Shown here in pieces: positions 28,243 through 36,613 of a stretch of 64,000 bases of DNA. The stretch is from OLB6 sp964467455. GTDB lineage: Bacteria > Bacteroidota > Ignavibacteria > Kapaibacteriales > Kapaibacteriaceae. The notes below the pieces were generated by a model, which saw only the letters and a program-made list of their open reading frames with translations, did no database searches and was not told where the DNA came from. Position numbers and translations under genes: made by a program. Positions within the stretch are counted from its first letter, which is position 1; the number at the start of each line of letters is the position of its first letter. The DNA is taken from contig CAYXQJ010000003.1 in assembly GCA_964467455.1 (NCBI GenBank), positions 135,721 through 199,720 on the forward strand. The letters run 5' to 3'.

Positions 28243-31122
28243 ATGAAACACGCAATACTTCTTTCTTTACTCCTGACCGCAGTGTGTGCTGCCGTCGGAC
28301 AACGTGCCGTTGTTCCCAATACGATCGTCGTTCGACTCGCCAACGACCATCCGGACCTTCCGTCGTGGCTCACGAACGACCGAACGGGCGAGATCCCTTC
28401 CCTGCGCACGATCCTCGGTCCTCACCGCACCCATGGCTTCGTAAGCTCGGCTACACTCAAGGCCGTGACGAAGGCACGACGAGGTAAGGACGAGTCGACA
28501 CTCCTTGAACAGACACTTAGACCGATCGAGCGGATCGTGGTGATCACCACTGACCAGACGATCGACCCGTTGATGTTGAGCCGCAAGATCTCGGCCATGA
28601 ACGGGATCGAATACGCCGAACCCATGCCCGTACACGAGATCATCGGCGTGCCGAACGATCCGGGCGTCGCCCAGCAGTACTATCTCGCCACCGTAAAGGC
28701 CATCGAAGCGTGGGATCTCTTGCCGGATCGTCCGGATGTGATCGTGGGCATCATTGACACAGGCATCGACACGACGCACGCCGACCTGGGGGCGAATGTG
28801 TTTCGTCATGCCGGTGAGATGGGGCAGGACGGACAAGGACGCGACAAGCGAACCAATGGCATCGATGACGACAACAACGGCTTTATCGACGATTGGTATG
28901 GCTGGGACTTTGTCGGCGCTGATGGCAATTCGCCCGACAACACTCCCCTGCCCGGTCATCCACATGGCACGCATGTAGGGGGCACGGTGGGTGCCATCAT
29001 CAACAACGAATTTGGCATTGCCGGTGTAGCACAAAAGGTCAAGGTTCTTGCCGTCAAGGTCGGCCGCGACAACGCAAACGCCCGCAGCGTTGAGAAGACC
29101 TCCGACGGCATCTTGTATGCAGCCGCGATGGGAGCGTCCGTTATCAACTGCTCCTTTGGTAGCTCATCACGCTCCTTCGCCGATCTCGACGTGATCGAAG
29201 AAGCTCTCGAACTTGGCGCCTTGGTGGTCGCCGCTGCCGGCAATGATGGACTCGAACAGGGTTTCTATCCGGCGGCACATCCACCATGCTTGTCCGTGGC
29301 CGCCACCGATGAAGATGACGTGCGTGCCTTCTTCAGCAACTTCCACTCGACCGTGGATGTCTGCGCACCCGGTCAGTCGATCTTGTCGACTGTGCCCGGT
29401 GGCAAATTCGAATTCTATGACGGCACATCGATGGCCTCTCCCATCGTGGCAGCGATCGCCGCGATGACCAAGCTTGCGAATCCATCGCTCACGCCCGATC
29501 AACTCCGAGCAGCGGTCAAGGCGAACACTGACAATATCGACACGCTCAATGTCTCCTTCGTTGGTCGCCTCGGCACCGGCCGCGTCAATGCGTTGTCCGC
29601 CGTACAGCGTCAACACAAGAAATTCGCCGAGGTCGCCCACTACTCCATCATCGATGATGATGCCGACAGCATCTTTTCACCCGGTGATGAACTCTCGGTC
29701 ACCCTCAGTGCCGCCAATCTTCTCGACCCTCTCATCAATGGCCGGATCGTGGTCACCACGGCCCCGTCCGACGTGCAACCCGTCTTCGATGTCTCGACCG
29801 CTGACCTTGGTCCAATGCCGACCGGTGATACTGCCGATGCTTCCAACACGATCATCTTCACACTGCCGGACGATGTGCCGCTCAACGGCACCCTCGCCTT
29901 GTTGATCACATTCTATGACGGCGACACGGTCGTCGGTCGCGAGATGATCAATGCAACGGTCAACCCTTCCTTCCGCACATTCACCTACAATGATGTCCGC
30001 ACCACGGTCAACTCCGAAGGCAACATCGGCTATAACGACTATCCGGAGAATCTCCAGGGCGTCGGCTATCGACATCAGAACAAACGCTCGATCCTGTTTG
30101 AAGGGGGCTTTCTGGTCGGTATCTCTCCCACCTATCTCCCGAATGTTGTCCGCGGCGCTAACACCAGCTATCGCGACTACTCCATGGAGGTCGATGAGGT
30201 CGTGACCCTTGGCGTGGAGCCAACGACCGGATACTCCGGTGCATTCACCGGATACACCGATGGCAACGACCGCTACAACTTAGGCCTTCACATCGATCAG
30301 CAGGTACTCCAGCCAGCCGTCGACTCGCTACGGTCTACCACCTTTGTGATCTACAACATCACAAACACCGCCGACACAACGATCACCGGTCTTCACGCAG
30401 CGTTGTTCATGGACTGGGATCTTGGAACAGCCGGTGAAGGTGACGGATGTGCATGGGTACATGATGCCGGACTTGGTGTGGTGCAGAACACAAAAGACCC
30501 TTCGATCCCAACGGTCGGCGTGTCGATGTTGTCGCCGCTCACGATGCACTTCTACGCGCTCGACAATGCCGGCGATGGGATGTTGGTGCCAAGTATCTAC
30601 GACAATTTCTTGCGCGCCGAGAAGTGGATGTTCATGTCAAGCGGCATTGCACGCACCAACTCGCGCATCACCGACGTGTCGATGATGATCGGCGGTGGAC
30701 CGTTCACACTTTTGCCGGACTCCACGCAGCAGATCGTCTTTGCCATCAATGCCGATGTGGGCTTTACCGCTTCGATCGACCAAATGAAGCGTGCTCGCGC
30801 TGCGGCCCAGGCCAATGGATGGAATGCTACAGACTACGTTCCCATCTCGCAGGTCGATCGCATTCTCTATCTCGAAGGAGGCCCCGCTGTTTCTCCCGGA
30901 CCGCATCAACTTCGCTTCGAACTAAGCTCTGGTTCACCTGTCACGATCGACATCGTCGACATCATTGGTCGCCCCATCGGCACCATGGTCGACGAATTGA
31001 ATCTTACCGCCGGTATTCATGAGCGCGTGATCGACATTCCGTCATCGGCCACGGGTGCGTACTTCATTCGCATGGTCACGTACTTCGGCACACAAACAAT
31101 GCCGATCCAGATCGCCCCCTAA
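28243..31122 (+). CDS. Subtilisin-like serine protease with T9SS sorting domain
   Basis: A secreted S8 protease of 959 aa. Signal peptide MKHAILLSLLLTAVCAAVG, then a propeptide to about residue 130. The catalytic triad is D172 (IIDTGID), H241 (HGTHVGG) and S396 (DGTSMASP), with the oxyanion Asn in AAGND. A long beta-rich region follows. The last 80 residues look like a Por/T9SS sorting domain (VTIDIVDIIGRPIGTMV, ending TGAYFIRMVTYFGTQTMPIQIAP). Likely exported by Sec and then T9SS to the cell surface or medium. Convergent with the RlmD-type gene, one base between the stop codons. Confidence 0.95.
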   Translation: MKHAILLSLLLTAVCAAVGQRAVVPNTIVVRLANDHPDLPSWLTNDRTGEIPSLRTILGPHRTHGFVSSATLKAVTKARRGKDESTLLEQTLRPIERIVVITTDQTIDPLMLSRKISAMNGIEYAEPMPVHEIIGVPNDPGVAQQYYLATVKAIEAWDLLPDRPDVIVGIIDTGIDTTHADLGANVFRHAGEMGQDGQGRDKRTNGIDDDNNGFIDDWYGWDFVGADGNSPDNTPLPGHPHGTHVGGTVGAIINNEFGIAGVAQKVKVLAVKVGRDNANARSVEKTSDGILYAAAMGASVINCSFGSSSRSFADLDVIEEALELGALVVAAAGNDGLEQGFYPAAHPPCLSVAATDEDDVRAFFSNFHSTVDVCAPGQSILSTVPGGKFEFYDGTSMASPIVAAIAAMTKLANPSLTPDQLRAAVKANTDNIDTLNVSFVGRLGTGRVNALSAVQRQHKKFAEVAHYSIIDDDADSIFSPGDELSVTLSAANLLDPLINGRIVVTTAPSDVQPVFDVSTADLGPMPTGDTADASNTIIFTLPDDVPLNGTLALLITFYDGDTVVGREMINATVNPSFRTFTYNDVRTTVNSEGNIGYNDYPENLQGVGYRHQNKRSILFEGGFLVGISPTYLPNVVRGANTSYRDYSMEVDEVVTLGVEPTTGYSGAFTGYTDGNDRYNLGLHIDQQVLQPAVDSLRSTTFVIYNITNTADTTITGLHAALFMDWDLGTAGEGDGCAWVHDAGLGVVQNTKDPSIPTVGVSMLSPLTMHFYALDNAGDGMLVPSIYDNFLRAEKWMFMSSGIARTNSRITDVSMMIGGGPFTLLPDSTQQIVFAINADVGFTASIDQMKRARAAAQANGWNATDYVPISQVDRILYLEGGPAVSPGPHQLRFELSSGSPVTIDIVDIIGRPIGTMVDELNLTAGIHERVIDIPSSATGAYFIRMVTYFGTQTMPIQIAP

Positions 31123-31123
31123 C

Positions 31124-32545
31124 CTAACGGAGGCGGAGTTCTGCGACGGCTTCTACGTGATAGGTCTGTGGGAACATGTCGACGGGCGTGACCTTGATCA
31201 CATCGTACTTCTCCGCCAGCATCGCACAATCACGCGCCAACGTGGCCGGGTTGCAACTGACGTAAGAGATCCGCGGCGCTGCAACGTCCAGAACATGCTG
31301 CACCAGCACCGGATGCATACCGGCCCTCGGAGGATCGATCATGACCACATCCGGCTGCATCATCTCCTTCAACATCGAAATGGTGGAGGGGGCGTGCAGA
31401 TCCGCCACATGCAGGTCGACGTTCTGGATTTCGTTTCGCTCGGCGTTGGCTCGTCCGTCAAGGATGGATGATTCCACCAGTTCAACGCCGATCACGTGTC
31501 GTGCGTGCCGGGCTGCGGGCAGGGTCAGTGTCCCTGTGCCACAGTACAAGTCCCACACCACGTCCGACGCCTGCAGATGAGCGGCTTCCAGTGCTTTGCC
31601 GACAAGGTTGGGAAGCTGTTGCGTGTTGGTCTGAAAGAAGGAGAACGGCGAAATGCGGTATTCCACGCCATGTGAGTGTTCGATCAAATAGCCCGGACCG
31701 CGGACATCACGGATCTCGCCGACGGCGACGGGCGACTTAGTTGCGTTCACGGCATGGATGGCCGTTGAACCTTCCGGCAATGAACGCACCTGCTCAAGCC
31801 ACTCAGCAACGAATCGTTGATCATCATCCGTATTCGGATTTGCTGTGATCAAGATCGTCATCACCGCGCCATTCGTCGCACTGCTTCTCACCACCAGGTG
31901 ACGCAAGAATCCAACATGTGCACGTTGATGATAGGCAAGCACCTGATGTTTGGCGGCCAGATCATGTGTTGTCTTCAGGACAACGTTACCGACATCACTT
32001 TGTAGTATGCAGTGATCGAGATGCCGCACTTTGTCGAACCGGCCCGGCACATGGAGTCCCAGTGCGAACGATGTCTCGAACTCCTCACCCGTTGCGATCT
32101 CTTCGTTCGTGAGCCAACGCGATGCGCCGAAGGAGAATTCCATCTTGTTCCGATAGCCGTACGGCGACGGTGAGGCGATCGTCTCAGCGATCTCACCAAC
32201 GTCCATCTGGCCGATGCGCTGAAACGCATCAACAACGTGCTGGCGCTTCCATCGTGCCTGTTCCGCGTATTCGAAGTGCTGCCACTTACAGCCGCCGCAG
32301 ACGCCGAAATGTGGACACGGCGGATCCAGTCTATGCTGTGAGGGGGCGAGCACTTCTACCGTCTCCGCCTCGACATACGACTTCTTGGAACGGGTGATGC
32401 GTGCCCGAACGAGTTCGCCGGGTAATGCCCCCTTCACAAAATGAACGATGCCGTCAACTCGGCCTACGGAGACACCTTCGAAGCCGATGGAGTCGATCGT
32501 AAGCTCAACAAAGCGGTCCTGCCGCGGTGGTCGTGTTCGTGCCAT
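31124..32545 (-). CDS. rlmD: 23S rRNA (uracil-C5)-methyltransferase, RlmD/RumA family
   Basis: A 473-aa SAM-dependent enzyme that methylates C5 of a specific uridine in rRNA (or tRNA). A TRAM domain lies at residues 10-65. Next come the 4Fe-4S cysteines in CPHFGVCGGCKWQHF plus a preceding Cys, the SAM motif LYCGTGTLTLPAA, and the catalytic Cys region SCNPATLARD. The family contains RlmC, RlmD and TrmA-like members; the exact target base is not certain. Divergent from corA across a 40-bp palindromic promoter region. Confidence 0.9.
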   Translation of the reverse strand: MARTRPPRQDRFVELTIDSIGFEGVSVGRVDGIVHFVKGALPGELVRARITRSKKSYVEAETVEVLAPSQHRLDPPCPHFGVCGGCKWQHFEYAEQARWKRQHVVDAFQRIGQMDVGEIAETIASPSPYGYRNKMEFSFGASRWLTNEEIATGEEFETSFALGLHVPGRFDKVRHLDHCILQSDVGNVVLKTTHDLAAKHQVLAYHQRAHVGFLRHLVVRSSATNGAVMTILITANPNTDDDQRFVAEWLEQVRSLPEGSTAIHAVNATKSPVAVGEIRDVRGPGYLIEHSHGVEYRISPFSFFQTNTQQLPNLVGKALEAAHLQASDVVWDLYCGTGTLTLPAARHARHVIGVELVESSILDGRANAERNEIQNVDLHVADLHAPSTISMLKEMMQPDVVMIDPPRAGMHPVLVQHVLDVAAPRISYVSCNPATLARDCAMLAEKYDVIKVTPVDMFPQTYHVEAVAELRLR

Positions 32546-32548
32546 TGG

Positions 32549-32569
32549 TAACTTTGAGGCGCAAAGTTA
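32549..32569. promoter_or_regulatory. Palindromic divergent promoter between rlmD and corA
   Basis: TAACTTTG at 32549-32556 faces corA, and its exact inverse CAAAGTTA at 32562-32569 (TAACTTTG on the minus strand) faces rlmD. The two -7 elements form an 8-bp inverted repeat around GAGGCG-like centre bases. They would lie 29 nt and 16 nt before the corA and rlmD start codons. Polymerase binding at one should exclude the other. Confidence 0.55.
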
Positions 32570-32585
32570 GGGGTAATCCAACGAC

Positions 32586-33608
32586 ATGACGTCTATCACG
32601 TGGTATGAGAATGGAGTATTGCGACCGTGTACGGTCGAGCAGCTGTGCGCCATAGCCCCATCGGAGATCCCTCCAACGGCGATGGTCTGGGTCGATATGG
32701 AAGCGCCGTCTGCCGAAGAAGAGCAGCAGATCCTCGCGACCTGGCTTGGCGTGCACGAGTTGGTGATGGACGACATCCGTCACGCCGCGTCGTCCCAAGA
32801 AGAGATCCATCCGCCGAAGGTCGAAGAGTTCGATGACTATCTGTTCCTGATCTTTCACGAGCTGCCCATCCCCGTGCGCTCACCGGAAGAAGAGATCGGA
32901 CCGTTCATCCATCGGATCCGCGGTCAGCAGATCAATTTTTTACTTACTGAGCGCCTTATCCTCACGCATCATGCCGTGGCCTTGCCGAGTGTTGCCGACG
33001 TTCAGCGCCAGACGTCGATGAGTCTACTCGCAATTCAACGTGGTCCAGATTATATCACAGCCCTGATCCTCGATAAATGCGTTGATTCGTTGACGTCGTA
33101 TAACGACCTTGTTGAGCAACGTATCGAAGAGTTAGAACGACTGGTATTGAAGGGCGAGAGCACGTATACCATCCGCCGTCTGCTTGACCACAAGAATCGC
33201 AATCAAACTGTGCGTCGGCGTCTCGCCATCCATCGCGAAGTTGTCGCCCGCCTTTCTCGCAGCGAATTCAAAGTGATCGGCGTCGACGAAGGGGTGTACT
33301 ATCGCAACGTGCTTGACCATCTAAATCATGCCATCGACGAAGTCGACAACATTCGCGAGTCGATCCTGAGTATGATCGACCTCTACTTCTCGTTGTCGTC
33401 GGCGCGTCTGAATCAGATCATGCGAGTGCTTACCGTGATCAGCACGATCTTCCTGCCGATCACCTTCGTCACCAGCTGGTACGGGATGAACTTTCATCAC
33501 ATCCCTGAGTTGGAGTGGGTCTATGGATATCCGTTCGTGGTGTCCTTCATTGCCATCGTTGCCCTGTCCATGATGTACTACTTCCGTAAGAGGGGCTGGC
33601 TTGGCTAA
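32586..33608 (+). CDS. corA: CorA-family Mg2+/Co2+ transporter
   Basis: A homopentameric divalent-cation channel, 340 aa. A soluble alpha/beta and helical N-terminal domain is followed by two C-terminal helices. The selectivity motif YGMN is at residues 299-302, at the end of the first helix (IFLPITFVTSW). The short periplasmic loop and second helix (FVVSFIAIVALSMMYYF) complete the topology, followed by the basic tail RKRG. It overlaps the amidase start by 8 bp. Confidence 0.96.
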   Translation: MTSITWYENGVLRPCTVEQLCAIAPSEIPPTAMVWVDMEAPSAEEEQQILATWLGVHELVMDDIRHAASSQEEIHPPKVEEFDDYLFLIFHELPIPVRSPEEEIGPFIHRIRGQQINFLLTERLILTHHAVALPSVADVQRQTSMSLLAIQRGPDYITALILDKCVDSLTSYNDLVEQRIEELERLVLKGESTYTIRRLLDHKNRNQTVRRRLAIHREVVARLSRSEFKVIGVDEGVYYRNVLDHLNHAIDEVDNIRESILSMIDLYFSLSSARLNQIMRVLTVISTIFLPITFVTSWYGMNFHHIPELEWVYGYPFVVSFIAIVALSMMYYFRKRGWLG

Positions 33609-34761
33609 ACTCGCCGGCGTCTTGCTGTGGTTCGTGGTCAGTGTTGCCGCCGTCGGTGCGCAAGCACAGGTCATTACGTCGATCACGTGTGCCACCACGA
33701 ACGATGCTGCCACCGTGCGGATCACCTGCTCCGAGAAGATCAACGCCTTCCAAAAACCGGAACGTCAGGGTACTGATCTGATCATCCGTATCCTCGACGT
33801 GACCAAGGCCGATGACGCAACCATCACCCGCTGTGACGATCTCGACATCCGCACGTCGCAGATCCGCAACTTCTTCGTGACCCGTGTCAAGGTCACCGAG
33901 TTTCGAGGTGATGCCACCATCGCTCGGGAGGGGGCGAATACAGTACTCGTCACGATCCAGCGTAAGTCCGATGAGTCTGAACTACCGCCACAACCAAAGA
34001 GCGGGGGTGTCATTCCGAGTGAAACGAGGAACGACGAAACGAGGAACGGCAAGTGGTCTTTGGACGTGATCGTGATCGATGCCGGGCATGGTGGCAAAGA
34101 TGCCGGCGCTGAAGGTGTGAACGGCGTCTTTGAAAAGGATGTGACGTTGGCCTTGGCACGAAAGCTCCGGGACCGCATCAAAGAGCAGTTCCCGTCGACG
34201 AAGGTGGTGATGACGCGCGACAGCGATGTGTTCATTGAGTTGTACCGGCGCACGCAGATCGCCAATGAAGCCAAGGGCAAGCTCTTCATCAGCATCCATT
34301 GCAACAGCATGCCCACGAAGCCACATCCGGCCAACGGTTGCGAGACGTACATCCTTCGTCCGGGCCGGAATGACGATGCGGCGCGTGTGGCGGCACTTGA
34401 GAACTCTTCGGTCCGCTTTGAGTCGTCGCAGGACCGCTACAAGGGCATGACCGAAGATCAGTTGATCGTTGCCACGATGGCACAACGTAGTTTCGTGCGA
34501 TTCTCGGAGGAGTTGGCCAGCCGGATCCAGAAGAAGGTATCAACCACGACGGGTCTGGCGAACCGCGGCGTCAATCAGGCGGGCTTCTTTGTGCTCGTTG
34601 GCGCTTCGATGCCGAACATCCTCTTTGAAACGGCATTTCTGTCCAACAACAAGGATGCCGCCTACATTTCGTCTACGGCCGGCCAGAACACCACCGCCAA
34701 TGCGATGATGGATGCCATCACCGAGTATGCGACGTTCTATGAACGATCGCTCAAACATTGA
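33601..34761 (+). CDS. N-acetylmuramoyl-L-alanine amidase (AmiA/B/C type)
   Basis: A periplasmic peptidoglycan amidase of about 386 aa that cleaves between MurNAc and L-Ala during division. A TTG start gives a good signal peptide (MAKLAGVLLWFVVSVAAVGAQAQ); no better ATG exists. An AMIN-like domain (about residues 28-125) is followed by Amidase_3 with the Zn ligand H163 in DAGHGGKD, a Glu in NGVFEKDV, the His in FISIHCN and the catalytic Glu in ILFETAFLSN. The linker (about residues 137-150, VIPSETRNDETRNG) is encoded by a dispersed repeat, so it is not conserved family sequence. Confidence 0.93.
   Translation: MAKLAGVLLWFVVSVAAVGAQAQVITSITCATTNDAATVRITCSEKINAFQKPERQGTDLIIRILDVTKADDATITRCDDLDIRTSQIRNFFVTRVKVTEFRGDATIAREGANTVLVTIQRKSDESELPPQPKSGGVIPSETRNDETRNGKWSLDVIVIDAGHGGKDAGAEGVNGVFEKDVTLALARKLRDRIKEQFPSTKVVMTRDSDVFIELYRRTQIANEAKGKLFISIHCNSMPTKPHPANGCETYILRPGRNDDAARVAALENSSVRFESSQDRYKGMTEDQLIVATMAQRSFVRFSEELASRIQKKVSTTTGLANRGVNQAGFFVLVGASMPNILFETAFLSNNKDAAYISSTAGQNTTANAMMDAITEYATFYERSLKH
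34010..34050 (+). repeat. Dispersed TCATTCCGAG repeat inside the amidase gene
   Basis: The sequence begins TCATTCCGAGTGAAACGAGG and then repeats the 15-mer GAAACGAGGAACGRC twice. It matches the family seen at 60747-60774 and, inverted, at 63852-63873. In frame it encodes VIPSETRNDETRN between the AMIN and amidase domains. Confidence 0.75.
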
Positions 34762-34765
34762 TCCC

Positions 34766-36613
34766 ATGCAGCAGCATCAACACACGGTCCGACAGCTGAT
34801 CCCAAAGATCGCGCCATTCGTACGTCCTTTTCTCGGATTGTTGGGCTTGTCGTTCCTTGCCAACTTGGTCTTCTCCCTAGTCAACGCCATGGTCCTGGCC
34901 GTGGTAGAGCCGATCTTCCGAACGCTCTTCGGCGCAAGCGTGCCGATCGCGAACAAGACAAGTGCACTGGGATCCGGCATCAAGGAATGGTTCGACGGAT
35001 TCATCTATGGCGTGGTGATCGCTCCGGACTTCTTCGACTCGATCCGGAATCTCAGCATCTTCATCTTCGTGCTCTTCCTGATCCGTGGTGTGGCGAAATA
35101 CCTCGGCCGCATCATTTCCACCAGGATGGAAGAAGGCATCATGAAGACCATTCGTGATGCGATGTTCATGAAGGTCACAGAGCTCTCGATGGACTACTTC
35201 TCTCGCAAGAAGGCCGGCGAGATCATGTCGCTCTTGACCAATGATGTCGGCGCACTCAACAATGCCACCGTCTCTTCCATCACAACGTTGTGGCGCGAAG
35301 GAACGACCATCCTGATCTATGTTGGCCTGTTGTTGGCCATCTCGCCGAAGCTCACACTGATCGCTCTCGGGATCACCATCGGTGGATTTTTCCTGATCCG
35401 CACAGCAACGGGCATCCTACGTCGGTACGGCTCACGCATGCAGAAGGCCCAAGCCAACTACACGTCCACGCTCCAAGAGTCGGTCCTGGGCATTCGTGTG
35501 GTCAAGGCCCTCGGCGTTGAGTCTACGATGGTACAACGCTTCCGCGATCAGACGTCGCACTACGTGCGGATGTCCTTGCGTAACACACGTATCTCGGCAC
35601 TCGTGCCGCTGGTCAACGACACGTTTGGCATCATGGCGTTGGTCGGCGTGTTCTATGCCGGCGGCTCTGCTCTTGCAGCCGGAGATATTCAGCCGTCGAA
35701 TCTCGTTACGTTCTTGTTCCTGCTCTTCGGCCTCATGCAGCCGATCACCACGATCGTCAGCACCATCGCCAACATGCAACGCGGCATTGCTGCCGCTGAC
35801 AACGTTGTGAACCTGCTCGATGAGCATCCCGCCATTGTTGGTGGAAGTGTAGAGCCCCCTACCTTCTCTACAGCGATCGACGTCAAGAACGTATCCTTCA
35901 GCTACGGACACGGTCCGGTGCTGCAGAATGTCTCGTTCACATTACGGCGCGGTGAGACGATCGCTCTTGTTGGTGCAAGTGGTTCGGGGAAGTCGACGAT
36001 GTTGGATCTGCTACTGCGCTTCTACGATCCGAATGACGGAGTGATCACGTTCGACGGTGCCGATGTCCGCACGCTGGAGCTCACGGCCTACCGACAGCAG
36101 TTTGGCATGGTCTCACAAGAGACGATGTTGTTCAACGATACCGTGGCCAGCAACATCAGTTTGGGTTATCCATTGGCGACGCCTGAGAGCATTCGTCGTG
36201 CTGCTCGCATCGCCCACGCAGAAACGTTTATCGACAAGATGCCGGAAGGATTCGAGACAACGGTCGGTGATCGCGGCATGCGTCTTTCCGGCGGACAACG
36301 TCAGCGTCTTGCCATTGCACGGGCCATCGTACGTGATCCGCAGATCTTGATGTTCGACGAAGCAACGTCGGCACTCGACACGGAATCAGAACGCATCGTG
36401 CAAGATGCTATCAGCGATGTGTTGAAAGATCGTACGGCCGTCATCGTGGCGCACCGACTGTCGACCATCGTCAACGCCGACCGTATCCTGGTCTTCGATC
36501 AAGGACGCATCGTTGAAGAAGGCACCCACGACGTCCTCCTTGCTCGTGGCGGCGTCTATGCAAAGCTTCATGCCATGCAGTTCGCAAATGATGCGAAGGA
36601 TCAGCGCAGCTGA
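34766..36613 (+). CDS. MsbA-like ABC exporter (fused permease-ATPase)
   Basis: A homodimeric type-I/IV ABC exporter half of about 615 aa. Six transmembrane helices span roughly residues 20-330. The nucleotide-binding domain has Walker A GASGSGKST, signature RLSGGQRQRLAIARAI, Walker B ILMFDEATSALD and switch His in VIVAHRLST. Lipid A/lipid export (MsbA-like) is a usual role, but drug or peptide export is possible. ATG 34766 is 4 bp after the amidase stop; in-frame ATGs at 34739 and 34712 overlap the amidase. Convergent with the GT39-like gene, overlapping by 13 bp. Confidence 0.9.
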   Translation: MQQHQHTVRQLIPKIAPFVRPFLGLLGLSFLANLVFSLVNAMVLAVVEPIFRTLFGASVPIANKTSALGSGIKEWFDGFIYGVVIAPDFFDSIRNLSIFIFVLFLIRGVAKYLGRIISTRMEEGIMKTIRDAMFMKVTELSMDYFSRKKAGEIMSLLTNDVGALNNATVSSITTLWREGTTILIYVGLLLAISPKLTLIALGITIGGFFLIRTATGILRRYGSRMQKAQANYTSTLQESVLGIRVVKALGVESTMVQRFRDQTSHYVRMSLRNTRISALVPLVNDTFGIMALVGVFYAGGSALAAGDIQPSNLVTFLFLLFGLMQPITTIVSTIANMQRGIAAADNVVNLLDEHPAIVGGSVEPPTFSTAIDVKNVSFSYGHGPVLQNVSFTLRRGETIALVGASGSGKSTMLDLLLRFYDPNDGVITFDGADVRTLELTAYRQQFGMVSQETMLFNDTVASNISLGYPLATPESIRRAARIAHAETFIDKMPEGFETTVGDRGMRLSGGQRQRLAIARAIVRDPQILMFDEATSALDTESERIVQDAISDVLKDRTAVIVAHRLSTIVNADRILVFDQGRIVEEGTHDVLLARGGVYAKLHAMQFANDAKDQRS

